This document shows, one piece after another, positions 17,391-25,441 of a DNA stretch of 28,762 nucleotides (positions within the stretch are counted from its first letter, which is position 1; each line of letters starts with the position of its first letter). The notes beneath the pieces were generated by a model. That model was given only the letters and a program-made list of their open reading frames with translations, was not told where the DNA came from and searched no databases. Both the position numbers and the translations under genes were made by a program. Source of the DNA: JABDAD01 sp964409695 (GTDB lineage: Bacteria; Pseudomonadota; Alphaproteobacteria; Rickettsiales; Rickettsiaceae); the NCBI GenBank assembly GCA_964409695.1, contig CAYPDX010000013.1:1-28762 (forward strand), in the 5' to 3' direction.

Positions 17391-17825
17391 TTACCTTAGT
17401 TTTCTAAAAAAATCTTTCATTAATGTTGCTGATTCTTCTTCGCAAATACTGGAATAAATTTCAGGTTTAAAAAAACAATTATGAGATGAGAAGAATTTTG
17501 AAGCTGAGTCTACTGCTCCAAATTTTATGTCCATTGCACCGTAAAATAACCTTCCAATTCTAAACATGGAGATAGCCGCTGCGCATGCGGCGCAAGGCTC
17601 CAAAGTTACATATAAATCATAGTCAGTGAGATATTTTGATCCTATTTTTTTAGATGTTTTAATTAGAGCTAGAATCTCTGCGTGATATATTGGTAATCCT
17701 GATTGTTCAACCAAATTATGAGTAGATGCGATTATTTTAGACGTTTCCCTATGAACTATAATAGCACCTACTGGAACTTCTCCGAGATCACGAGCTTTTC
17801 TTGCTTGTTTTAAAGCAAGATGCAT
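17391..17825 (-). CDS. tadA: tRNA-specific adenosine deaminase TadA
   Basis: A 144-residue zinc deaminase that converts A34 of tRNA-Arg(ACG) to inosine. The active site is complete: HAE at residues 48-50 (zinc His and proton-shuttle Glu) and PCAAC at 77-81 (two zinc Cys). EVPVGAIIV near the N-terminus is typical. ATG 17825 lies four bases past the stop of the upstream CDF gene; an in-frame TTG at 17843 would overlap that gene by 14 bases and add MISNKF. The sequence does not settle this. Probably co-transcribed with the CDF gene. Confidence 0.93.
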   Translation of the reverse strand: MHLALKQARKARDLGEVPVGAIIVHRETSKIIASTHNLVEQSGLPIYHAEILALIKTSKKIGSKYLTDYDLYVTLEPCAACAAAISMFRIGRLFYGAMDIKFGAVDSASKFFSSHNCFFKPEIYSSICEEESATLMKDFFRKLR

Positions 17826-17829
17826 AAAT

Positions 17830-18756
17830 TTATTGCTTATCAATTAGTTTCTCTCTAAAAAAAACTTCTTCAGGATGTCCATCAGGATCTTGATGTATTA
17901 TTATTTCAGCATCGTGAAAAAATTCACTAATGTTCTCTTCTATTTTTTCAAGTATTATATGGGATTGATATAGGGTAATATCTGATTTCATCTCTACATG
18001 AAACTGAATAAAATATTTACTTGAGGCTTTTCTTGTTTTCATATCATGAACACCAAGAATATCACCGGAATTTTTGAATTTTGAAAGTATCTCAATTAAT
18101 TTTTGCTTATCTTCTTTGCTAAATTCTTCATCTACAAGGTTTTTTATAGAAATTTGTAAAAGCTTATAAGCTCCATGAAATAAGTAGATAGCTATTAAGG
18201 CTGCAAATAATGAATCAATAAACCAGTATTCAGCGCTGTAATAAATAGAAACAATCACTACGAAATTTGTAAAAAGATCTGTTATATAATGTAATTTGTC
18301 AGCAATTACTATATTGGACTTTACGATAGATAATACATAGCTTTGATATGCAACAAGGATGAATGTTGCTACAATAGAAATTATCATTATATTGGTACCA
18401 AGTTCACCGTTATTAACTAGATTTTTATCGTGTAAATGGCTTAGGGCAGAGAATATTACAAAGATGCTAGAGGCTATAAAAAATATAGCTTGCCCGAATA
18501 CTGCTAGATCTTGTATTTTTTCATGGCCAAAACGATGATTATCATCTGCTGGTATTAGCGCAAACCGTAAAGCTATCATATTTATTATAGATGAAGTAAT
18601 ATCTAAACTTGAATCAACAAGCGAGGCTAAGATAGATACTGAATCAGTTTCTGCAAAAGCATAAGCTTTAATTGAAAGTATAAAAAACGCAATAACAACA
18701 GATAGATAAGTAGCGGATTTTAATAATTTCTCTTTCTGTGTCTTTGAGCGATCCAT
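17830..18756 (-). CDS. Cation diffusion facilitator (FieF/YiiP-like divalent metal exporter)
   Basis: A 308-residue protein with about six membrane helices and a cytoplasmic C-terminal domain. The transport site is intact: D48 and D52 in LVDSSLDI and H156 and D160 in HYITD, the pattern of the zinc-, iron- and cadmium-exporting FieF/YiiP group. DDNHRFGHEK (about 71-80) is the usual second metal loop. The C-terminal domain has KYFIQFHVEMKSDITLYQSH and IIIHQDPDG, the metal-sensing ferredoxin-like fold. It likely exports Zn or Fe by proton antiport across the inner membrane. It is divergent from the 17-kDa-antigen gene (68 bases apart), and znuC lies just beyond, placing zinc export and import side by side. 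Confidence 0.9.
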   Translation of the reverse strand: MDRSKTQKEKLLKSATYLSVVIAFFILSIKAYAFAETDSVSILASLVDSSLDITSSIINMIALRFALIPADDNHRFGHEKIQDLAVFGQAIFFIASSIFVIFSALSHLHDKNLVNNGELGTNIMIISIVATFILVAYQSYVLSIVKSNIVIADKLHYITDLFTNFVVIVSIYYSAEYWFIDSLFAALIAIYLFHGAYKLLQISIKNLVDEEFSKEDKQKLIEILSKFKNSGDILGVHDMKTRKASSKYFIQFHVEMKSDITLYQSHIILEKIEENISEFFHDAEIIIHQDPDGHPEEVFFREKLIDKQ

Positions 18757-18824
18757 ATAATATCTCTTGCAATAAACAAATTTTGATTCAGTATAACTTC
18801 AAGTAACAAAACTAAGTTATATGT

Positions 18825-19316
18825 ATGAAGAAGTCTATTAAAATTTTATCCATAATTTTATCTGTTTCAATATTATCTGGTTGCGCTTCGCAAACAAATC
18901 CAGGTGGTGTTTCAAACCAATCTGGAGGAGCTGTAATAGGAGCTCTTGCTGGCGGATTACTTGGTTCTACAGTTGGTAGAGGTGGTGGGCAGTTACTTGC
19001 AATTGGAGCTGGCGCATTAGTTGGAGGTTTCGTTGGTAGTTCTGTTGGAAAATCAATGGATGATAGAGATAAAATGATGGCTGAAAGAACATCGCAAAAT
19101 GCTCTTGAAATGTCGCCGTCAGGGACAAGTACAACTTGGAAAAATCCAGATACAGGTCATTCTGGATATGTAACACCTACAAAAACATATAAAACTCGAG
19201 AAGGTAGATATTGTAGGGAGTTTACCCATGCAGTAGTGATAGGTGGGAAAGAAGAAAAAGCTTATGGAAAAGCTTGCCGTCAGCAAGACGGCCAGTGGCA
19301 AATTATTTCAGAATAA
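18825..19316 (+). CDS. 17-kDa surface antigen family lipoprotein
   Basis: A 163-residue lipoprotein of the rickettsial 17-kDa antigen family. The signal peptide MKKSIKILSIILSVSILSGC ends at a lipobox (LSGC), with lipidated Cys 20. A glycine-zipper region covers about residues 33-76 (GGAVIGALAGGLLGSTVGRG and a second GAGALVGGFVGSSVGKSMD). The C-terminal domain has GYVTPTKTYKTREGRYCREF and AYGKACRQQDGQWQII, with a pair of Cys. It is expected in the outer membrane. No good ribosome site is seen before the ATG. The znuC ATG follows six bases after its stop, so the two probably share a transcript. Confidence 0.92.
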   Translation: MKKSIKILSIILSVSILSGCASQTNPGGVSNQSGGAVIGALAGGLLGSTVGRGGGQLLAIGAGALVGGFVGSSVGKSMDDRDKMMAERTSQNALEMSPSGTSTTWKNPDTGHSGYVTPTKTYKTREGRYCREFTHAVVIGGKEEKAYGKACRQQDGQWQIISE

Positions 19317-19322
19317 CATTAA

Positions 19323-20006
19323 ATGTTACCTCTGATAGAGTTACAGGAAGTTTCAAAAGAATATAATGGAAATATTATAGTAGATGGTGTGAGTTTCAAG
19401 CTCAACCCATCTACTATAAATGTTTTAGTCGGTCCAAATGGCGCTGGCAAGACTACAATTGCTAAAATTTTGCTAGGTTTAGAACAACAGACTCGCGGTA
19501 AAGTCCTTAAGAAAAAAAATCTAAAAATCTCATATGTCCCACAAGGCTTTAAAACTATACACGAAATTCCAGTATTATGTTCAGATTTTGTAGCTTCATT
19601 GGGGCTTAAAAAGCATGATCTATATAATTTAACGTTAAAAGATGATGCTGAAATTGATAATATTTGGAATTTGCCATTATCAAAACTTTCAGGCGGAATG
19701 ACTCAGATGCTGTTACTTGCAATAGCTTTTGCTCAAAAACCTGATCTTGTAATTTTAGATGAGCCCACAGCTTACCTTGATGTGGATGGAGAAAGTAGTT
19801 TTTATAAATTTATAGAAGAGCAAAGAAAAAACAAAAAAATATCTATTTTCATAATTTCGCATGATTTACATTCGGTTATAAAAACAGCCGACCAAGTTCT
19901 TTGTCTAAATCATCATTTATGTTGTTCTGGTAAGCCATTCGCAACATTTGACGGTATTGAAAGTAATATTGGTCTATATAAGCACACACACAACCACCAG
20001 CATTAA
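19323..20006 (+). CDS. znuC: Zinc ABC transporter ATP-binding protein ZnuC
   Basis: A 227-residue ABC ATPase with Walker A GPNGAGKTT (37-45), Q-loop YVPQGF, signature LSGGM (122-126), Walker B LVILDE (142-147) and the switch His at 180 (ISHD). Similarity in LPLSKLSGGMTQMLLLAIAF and the His-rich tail YKHTHNHQH point to the zinc ZnuC group. It would drive zinc uptake with the permease ZnuB. Unusually, znuB is not adjacent: it lies 0.8 kb away on the other strand. No znuA binding protein is present in the window. A long inverted repeat begins within the last codon and may end transcription. Confidence 0.9.
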   Translation: MLPLIELQEVSKEYNGNIIVDGVSFKLNPSTINVLVGPNGAGKTTIAKILLGLEQQTRGKVLKKKNLKISYVPQGFKTIHEIPVLCSDFVASLGLKKHDLYNLTLKDDAEIDNIWNLPLSKLSGGMTQMLLLAIAFAQKPDLVILDEPTAYLDVDGESSFYKFIEEQRKNKKISIFIISHDLHSVIKTADQVLCLNHHLCCSGKPFATFDGIESNIGLYKHTHNHQH

Positions 20007-20129
20007 AAACCTATTTCTAGCTAAGAATTTCTTCGTCAAAACTTTGTTTGCAATGCTCACTTATAAGAATAGGCTACGCTTCTCAACTTTGTTTTTCCTA
20101 GAAATTCTTAGCTAGAAATAGGTTTTTAA
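20003..20129. repeat. 127-bp element with perfect 30-bp terminal inverted repeats (MITE-like)
   Basis: The left arm at 20003-20032 and the right arm at 20100-20129 are exact reverse complements over 30 bases (the outer part of the left arm reads TTAAAAACCTATTTCTAGCT). The 67-base centre has no start codon or long frame and contains CGTCAAAACTTTG and CTTCTCAACTTTG near its two ends. The left arm overlaps the last codon and stop of znuC. Perfect arms in such a decayed region suggest a recent insertion or selection on the RNA fold. It could be a non-autonomous transposable element, a strong bidirectional terminator, or both. Confidence 0.8.
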
Positions 20130-20284
20130 CTTGTATAAAAAGTGTAAACCGTTTCTATAAATCTCAATTTGAGAGCTTGTAGTAATTTCGTTGTTGAAAT
20201 TAGTTTGTCATTGAGAGGTTGTAATGGCTTCGTTGCATGGTTCGCTACTAGGAGTTGTAAATGATATGTACGTTATAAATGGGT

Positions 20285-20437
20285 ATGAAAAAAATCCGAG
20301 AACAGCGTAACTGGCCGCTATATAACCAAAAATTAAAGAAGATAGCAAGAATAGATTTTTTTATTTCAGAAGAATCTATATCAAATTGGAATTATGGTGG
20401 TAAGCGTAGCCCTGGAGTCAAGGTAACATCGGTATGA
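20285..20437 (+). pseudogene. Truncated IS5/IS4-like transposase N-terminus
   Basis: The frame reads MKKIREQRNWPLYNQKLKKI, then ARIDFFISEESISNWNYGGK and RSPGVKVTSV, and stops after 50 codons. Segments like 'W..YN..L...G...F.i.....W' open many IS5-group transposases. The catalytic domain is absent. The bases before it (about 20180-20284) hold a worn GTCATTGAGAGG...GGCTTCGTTGC stretch, possibly an element end. Confidence 0.5.
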
Positions 20438-20553
20438 AAACACGAAATTTTTGTTTTTTGTCTGCTCCACCGTCACCATATAAGATGTAGCAAACCTCTT
20501 TCACAAGGCTGGTAACTACTTATTATTACGCAGGTTTAAGTTCGAATAGCAAC

Positions 20554-20714
20554 ATTTTGATGAGAAAGAAACACGTCGATTGGCGTCTTGTAAATATGAA
20601 CCTATTAATGATCATAGTGATAAGCCAGTTGATATATCCAAAGTATTAAAGCATGCTCTTGAAGATGAACGTAGACATAGATATGCGATTCTGGATGTTA
20701 TCGATAAAGGGTAG
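20554..20714 (+). pseudogene. Second decayed coding fragment between znuC and znuB
   Basis: An open stretch of about 52 codons without a start codon reads HFDEKETRRLASCKYEP, then SKVLKHALEDERRHRYAILD and VIDKG, before a TAG. It reads like charged helical protein, but I do not recognise it. Between the transposase fragment and this one (20438-20553), and from 20715 to 20833, I see no gene. Confidence 0.3.
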
Positions 20715-20833
20715 AATATTCAAGACAAGAGATCTTAGAGATTTCTTGGCTTTTCTACTAATGGTCTGAGTCAGAAAGCTCATAGAATTCCAAAAAAAAA
20801 TTTGAGGGTACAATAATTTCTTAGGTTAATTTC

Positions 20834-21601
20834 CTATTTATGGGCCTTTACTAACGAACTCAACATATATAATACAGATAAAATAAGTATAACAATTGAA
20901 CTAAATCCAACATCATAATTAATAGAAATAGATATAGCGACAAAACTTGATACAGCGCTTATGGATGAGCTTAGCAATATCATTTGCCATGGAGATGAAC
21001 TGTATAATCTTGCTATAGCTGCAGGAATTACTAGAAATGATGTCATTAATAACACCCCAACAATCTGTATAGAAATTGATATACCTATAGCTAAAATGAG
21101 ATTTATAATGAAATTTATACGATTAGTTTTAATGCCGTGGACTATTGCCACTTCGTTAGAAATAGAAATTATCACCAATTCCTTATAGTAACGATATAAA
21201 AAATAGGAAATAAAAATTAGCATTGATGCTGAGATTAAAGCCTCTGTTACTCCTGACGATAATACATCGCCTACGATAAAATCTCTGATTTTTAGTCCGC
21301 CATTTGTTAAGTCAGAGGTTAATAATGTAAGCGCAATTGCAGCGCCGCTAAAAACTATCATTGAAATATTTTGATTATTTCGCTCATTCGAAAATAAACT
21401 GATCCATATAACAAAAATAATAGAGACAAAAATAGCACCGATTGCTGTAGGAACGCCCAAAAAATATTCGATTACAAGCGATAGAATAATGGCGTGCGAC
21501 ATTGTGTCGCCAATATTAATTAGCTTTTTCCAAAGAACAATAGAACCAAGAGCCCCAAGATTAATTGAAGAAAGCAACAAAGATAAAACTATTTGCATCA
21601 T
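20834..21601 (-). CDS. znuB: Zinc ABC transporter permease ZnuB
   Basis: A 255-residue permease of the ABC-3 (metal) family with about seven membrane helices. Near the start it has SINLGALGSIVLWKKLINIG and GDTMSHAIILSLVIEY; the GD..SH motif is typical of zinc and manganese permeases. Later come VHGIKTNRINFI and LLMTSFLVIPAAIARLYS. It would pair with ZnuC to import zinc. Two ATG codons are adjacent at 21601 and 21598 and either may be used. The gene faces znuC across repeat and transposase debris, so the two are not one operon. Confidence 0.9.
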   Translation of the reverse strand: MMQIVLSLLLSSINLGALGSIVLWKKLINIGDTMSHAIILSLVIEYFLGVPTAIGAIFVSIIFVIWISLFSNERNNQNISMIVFSGAAIALTLLTSDLTNGGLKIRDFIVGDVLSSGVTEALISASMLIFISYFLYRYYKELVIISISNEVAIVHGIKTNRINFIINLILAIGISISIQIVGVLLMTSFLVIPAAIARLYSSSPWQMILLSSSISAVSSFVAISISINYDVGFSSIVILILSVLYMLSSLVKAHK

Positions 21602-21695
21602 ATGAATATTTATTAGAATAAATCTATTTCATATACATAATACAGATTCTTAATCTGATGTATAGTTTATCGCTATAAGATGGAAATTTTTGTAT

Positions 21696-21950
21696 TTAAG
21701 CTCTTTCTCCCTGTGTTTTTAAGATTATTCCGATAATCTCAATTTTGTTGGATGTATCTCCTATATCTTCTTTATATCTAACAATAAGATTTTGATTATC
21801 AATGCAAACTCAATATTTTATTTCTTCTTTAGAAAAAACAAAATCCAGGCTATCTCCTAAAGAAAACAATCTAATAAATTGAGCTAACTCGTTCGATTTT
21901 ATAATGATATTTTCTTCAGTTTTTATATTTTTATCCTGTAGGTTATCTTC
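21696..21950 (-). pseudogene. Short reading frame broken by one TGA, unknown
   Basis: On the minus strand the frame reads EDNLQDKNIKTEENIIIKSN, then ELAQFIRLFSLGDSLDFVFS, KEEIKY, an in-frame TGA, VCIDNQNLIVRYKEDIGDTS, and NKIEIIGIILKTQGERA before TAA at 21696-21698. Only one stop interrupts about 80 codons of good coding sense, but the upstream end has a TAA and no start codon, so the front is also gone. It ends in a strand-like basic segment. I do not recognise it. Confidence 0.4.
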
Positions 21951-22466
21951 TTACCTCAAGTTCTTCTACTATTTATTATTATAAGAAAATTATGTCAAAA
22001 AGCTTTAATAGCAATAAAACCCATAGAATTTAATATATTAAACGATTACTAAAACGTGGATTTATATACACATTATATTATTAAAGGCTATATTATATTT
22101 AAATGAACAGTCGACTGATGTAGAAGACGTAGAAGGAAATTCAATACAATACTATATAAGTATTGTATAAATAGCTTACAAATCAATGTTAATAAAGCTA
22201 GGCAGGTGTACACGATTTACAGTGCAACTGATTCTTTGTCTGGTTTTGTATCAGAATTTTGAGAAGCGAGCAATCTTTGAATTTTTAATTTAGTAATGGT
22301 GTGAATGGTCAAAATATAATATTGGTTGCAAGCTATGTAATAATATAAATTTTTAGATATTACACACCAGTTTTTTTATTTGCTTTTGCCATATTTTGCG
22401 AGATTGCATTTGCATGTTATTTAATCCTTGTGATTTGTATAATAAATTAAAATAATTATTATTGTA
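21951..22466. other. AT-rich stretch without a convincing gene
   Basis: Only short frames are present, for example LNEQSTDVEDVEGNSIQYY to a stop near 22170 and ARQVYTIYSATDSLSGFVSE to a stop near 22261, neither with a usable start. A 9-bp perfect inverted repeat, TACAATACT/AGTATTGTA, lies at 22145-22167. The promoter of the photolyase gene must lie toward the right end, but I cannot place it. Confidence 0.5.
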
Positions 22467-23909
22467 ATGTCTTATGATGTAAATATTGTATGGTTTCGAA
22501 ATGATCTAAGGATTTCAGATAATCCAGCTCTTTTTGAAGCTTCAAAAATTGGTAATATTCTTCCTGTATATATCTTAGATAATGATGCACCTATAGAAGC
22601 CATAACAGGTGCTGCAAGTAGATATTGGTTACATAATTCTCTAAATAGTCTTAACAAATCTCTAGATAACAAGTTAAATATCTATACAGGGAGTCCAAAA
22701 AATATTCTTACTTCTCTTATAAAGAATGAAAACTTTAGAGTTAAATATATTTTTTATAATAAATTATATGAACCGTTTTATATTAAAAATGATACTCATA
22801 TAGAATACGAATTAAAAGCTTTAGGAGTAAAGGTAAAAAGCTTTAATGCATCTCTTTTATGGGCTCCAGAAGATATAAAAAAATCTGATGGTACTCTTTA
22901 TAAGGTTTTTACACCATTTTATAGGAAAGGTTGTGCTAAAGCAAAAAAACCTAGGGAGCCTTTACCAAGACCAAACAAGATGAGCCTAATATCAGATGTT
23001 CAAAATAAAACTCAAATTAGCGATTTGAAACTCTTGCCAGATATAAAGTGGTACAAAGAGATTGAAGAAATTTGGGAAATAGGTGAAGAAGTTGCACAAA
23101 ATAAACTCTATCACTTTTTGGATAATAGAGTTCAAGACTATAAAGAAAAAAGAAATTATCCTAGTTTGTCAGCAACGTCGCAACTATCTCCGCACTTACA
23201 TTTTGGTGAAATTTCTCCCAATCAAATATATTATGCAGTATGCTTAAAATCAGAAAAATATTCTGACAATATTTCAGATATTGATTGTTTTTTAAGTGAG
23301 ATAGGATGGAGAGAGTTCTCTTATTATATGCTTTACCATTTTCAAGAATTGCCAATAGAGAATTTTCAAACCAATTTTGTTAATTTTCCTTGGGAATATA
23401 ATGACAAGTTATTTAAAGCTTGGTCTAAAGGAATGACGGGTTATCCAATAGTTGATGCTGGAATGAGAGAGCTTTACAGAACGGGCTATATGCATAATAG
23501 GTTGAGAATGATTGTAGCATCATTTTTAGTCAAAAATCTTATGATAGATTGGAAATATGGTGCCAAATGGTTTTTGGAACATTTGTTAGATGCCGATCTT
23601 GCAAGTAATAGTGCTTCATGGCAATGGATCGCTGGTTGTGGAGCCGACTCAGCACCATATTTTAGAATCTTCAACCCAATTTTGCAGGGGCAAAGATTTG
23701 ATCCAGGTGGAGAATATACAAAAAAATATGTTCCAGAATTAAAAAACTTACCAAATAAATATTTGTATAATCCTTGGGAAGCTCCTGAACATATATTACA
23801 AAGCTCAGGAGTAACTTTAAATATTAACTACCCAGAACCTATTGTAGATATTAATCTCTCGAGGAAAAAAGCATTAGATGCTTATTATAAAAATATCAAA
23901 AACAGCTAA
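22467..23909 (+). CDS. phrB: Deoxyribodipyrimidine photolyase (class I CPD photolyase)
   Basis: A 480-residue flavoprotein that uses blue light to split cyclobutane pyrimidine dimers. The N-terminal antenna domain begins VNIVWFRNDLRISDNPAL. The FAD domain contains LSPHLHFGEISPNQI, GWREFSYYMLYHF, KGMTGYPIVDAGMRELYRTG, YMHNRLRMIVASFL and DADLASNSASWQWIAGCGAD, then FRIFNPILQGQRFDP. Length and motifs are normal for class I CPD photolyases of bacteria. No ribosome site is clear before ATG 22467. The gene stands alone between two decayed regions, which fits acquisition or survival of a single gene. The frame is intact and all main motifs are kept, so it is probably functional. Confidence 0.94.
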   Translation: MSYDVNIVWFRNDLRISDNPALFEASKIGNILPVYILDNDAPIEAITGAASRYWLHNSLNSLNKSLDNKLNIYTGSPKNILTSLIKNENFRVKYIFYNKLYEPFYIKNDTHIEYELKALGVKVKSFNASLLWAPEDIKKSDGTLYKVFTPFYRKGCAKAKKPREPLPRPNKMSLISDVQNKTQISDLKLLPDIKWYKEIEEIWEIGEEVAQNKLYHFLDNRVQDYKEKRNYPSLSATSQLSPHLHFGEISPNQIYYAVCLKSEKYSDNISDIDCFLSEIGWREFSYYMLYHFQELPIENFQTNFVNFPWEYNDKLFKAWSKGMTGYPIVDAGMRELYRTGYMHNRLRMIVASFLVKNLMIDWKYGAKWFLEHLLDADLASNSASWQWIAGCGADSAPYFRIFNPILQGQRFDPGGEYTKKYVPELKNLPNKYLYNPWEAPEHILQSSGVTLNINYPEPIVDINLSRKKALDAYYKNIKNS

Positions 23910-24429
23910 ATGAAAGCAATATTAATAACTTTTATACTTAGTTTTTCAAATTTTTGTTATAATTTGTAAAAACTAACTACTAATAATAGGAGTTAACGTT
24001 GAAAAGAAGATGGTATTTGTTATTATCATTGCACAGCTACAGGTTTAAGGTATGAAATTTATAAAGCACCTCATAATACTATGTAACTATTTTAATTTTA
24101 GTCTATGAGAACTAATTTTACGTACAATAAAAATAGAAAATTTTAAATAGAATTTGTTGAAGTATTAAAGTAAATTTTTCGTCGCAAGAGCGGCCTTAAA
24201 ATTATTTAGTCTTTCTATACGAATATGACGGCAATTTTCAGCAAACTATACCTACCTGTACATTATATGAGTTAGAGCCTCGGTCTGATTCTTACGTAGA
24301 CATACTAGTTTTTTCGCATTTTGCATTTTGGTTCGCCAGCTATATAATAAAATTATTAAAGTATATAGGAAATTATAGAAGGTACTAGTTTTGTTGTGAT
24401 ATGGTTATAGAGCTATACACAAGATTAGG
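23910..24429. other. Decayed intergenic stretch with gene-start and coding remnants
   Basis: A TATAAT at 23958-23963 and AGGAG before a TTG at 24000 mark what looks like an old gene start, but that frame stops after 18 codons (KRRWYLLLSLHSYRFKV). Further on, 24200-24388 is open for 62 codons without a start codon (YEYDGNFQQTIPTCTLYELE, then PRSDSYVDILVFSHFAFWFA) and reads like a fragment of a protein with a hydrophobic end. I do not recognise either piece. Confidence 0.4.
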
Positions 24430-24504
24430 TGGTGACCCCTACGGGAATCGAACCCGTGTTTACACCGTGAAAGGGTATCGTCCTAACCGCTAGACGAAGG
24501 GGCC
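24430..24504 (-). tRNA. tRNA-Glu (anticodon TTC)
   Basis: A 75-base cloverleaf on the minus strand with encoded CCA. GGCCCCT pairs with AGGGGTC (one G-T pair), the anticodon loop CTTTCAC carries TTC (plus-strand 24469-24471), and the T arm has GGTTCGATTCC. It begins GGCCCCTTCGTCTAGCGGTT, typical of bacterial tRNA-Glu. Confidence 0.95.
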
Positions 24505-24649
24505 TTAAAATTTAAGAAATGTTCTTAAATGTGCAAATCATAAGAGATATCTATAGACTATTCTCGGTTTTTTGCAAGAGATTATTTATTTTTAAGTTGA
24601 TTTTTCTTCTTTATCGTAAATTTATTATCTATGTATAATAGATGAGAAA

Positions 24650-25405
24650 ATGATCGAACATAAAATGAATAGAAATCAAATTCGTATAAGAAGAGAAAAA
24701 TTTATCAATACACAATTATTTTTAGGAGCTGATTATATATTTAAATTTGGCCTAGAAATAATTGCTGCTTTAATAGAGGATCTAAATATCTTACCATACC
24801 AAAGGCTTTTAGTGTACGGTGCTAGAGGGCAATACCCAATAAATATCTTAAAAAAACTATTTAAAGAAAAAAATATAGATTTTGCTTTTTTTGATGATGA
24901 TATGGAAATATCATATGGCTATTCTTACATTATTTCATTTTTTGATCTAAATACAATTCCTGATATAAAATTTTTTCTAGAAATTGTAAAAAAACAACTT
25001 TTACCAGATGGGGCATTCTTAGGGTGTTTAGTTGGTGAAACCAGTTTATTAAATGCTCGCAAGAAGCTTTGGGAATTAGAGGAGAAATTATATAATAGGT
25101 GCTGGGCTCGCGTGCAGCCAATGATCAGATTAGCAGATGTTACAACATTGTTTCAAATTTCGGGTTTTAAAAATATAATTTCATACAAAGAAGAAATGAA
25201 AGTTAGTTATAATTGTTTGATGCAGTTATTAAAAGATCTAAAGTCAATGGGAGAATCCGGGCTAGCAAGTCAGTATGAATATATGCCAAAAGGCCTTTAT
25301 CGTGCCATCAAGAATGAGAATTCTAAGCATGAAGAGTTGTTTGAAATAATAGCATTTTATGCATCGTTTAATACTAGTACATTTGCCAATAAGATAAAGA
25401 TGTGA
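24650..25405 (+). CDS. BioC/NDUFAF5-like SAM-dependent methyltransferase family protein
   Basis: A 251-residue protein. The C-terminal half carries the family pattern: LLPDGAFLGCLVGETSLLNA, a helical insert, WARVQPMIRLADVTTLFQISGF, then VSYNCLMQLLKDLKSMGES, matching the 'R(V)xPf.dv..lg.ll..aGF' and 'LM.dLr.mGe' regions of BioC-like proteins and of the mitochondrial complex I assembly factor NDUFAF5. The N-terminal RIRREKF matches the family's arginine-rich start. The SAM-binding loop is atypical: where a DLGCGxG-like motif is expected it reads LLVYGARGQYPINIL, and the next strand ends FFDDD. So catalysis by SAM is uncertain. No biotin genes are nearby, which favours an NDUFAF5-type role. A TATAAT lies at 24634-24639, though too close to the ATG for certainty. 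lpd follows 36 bases on. Confidence 0.75.
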   Translation: MIEHKMNRNQIRIRREKFINTQLFLGADYIFKFGLEIIAALIEDLNILPYQRLLVYGARGQYPINILKKLFKEKNIDFAFFDDDMEISYGYSYIISFFDLNTIPDIKFFLEIVKKQLLPDGAFLGCLVGETSLLNARKKLWELEEKLYNRCWARVQPMIRLADVTTLFQISGFKNIISYKEEMKVSYNCLMQLLKDLKSMGESGLASQYEYMPKGLYRAIKNENSKHEELFEIIAFYASFNTSTFANKIKM

Positions 25406-25426
25406 TAATGATATTATAATGAAAAT

Positions 25427-25436
25427 AGGAAGAGGA
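25427..25436 (+). promoter_or_regulatory. Ribosome binding site of lpd
   Basis: AGGAAGAGGA ends five bases before ATG 25442 and is a strong purine-rich site. A TATAAT at 25415-25420 just upstream could be a -10 box, but without a clear -35 partner, so read-through from the methyltransferase gene is as likely. Confidence 0.6.
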
Positions 25437-25441
25437 AAATT

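Noticed and set aside
18967..19301. Minus-strand frames opposite the 17-kDa antigen gene
   Set aside because: They are complements of the glycine-rich coding sequence and lack starts with ribosome sites.
20003..20129. The inverted repeat as an ordinary rho-independent terminator only
   Set aside because: The arms are far longer than a terminator needs and are separated by a 67-base centre. Terminator activity remains possible as a side effect.
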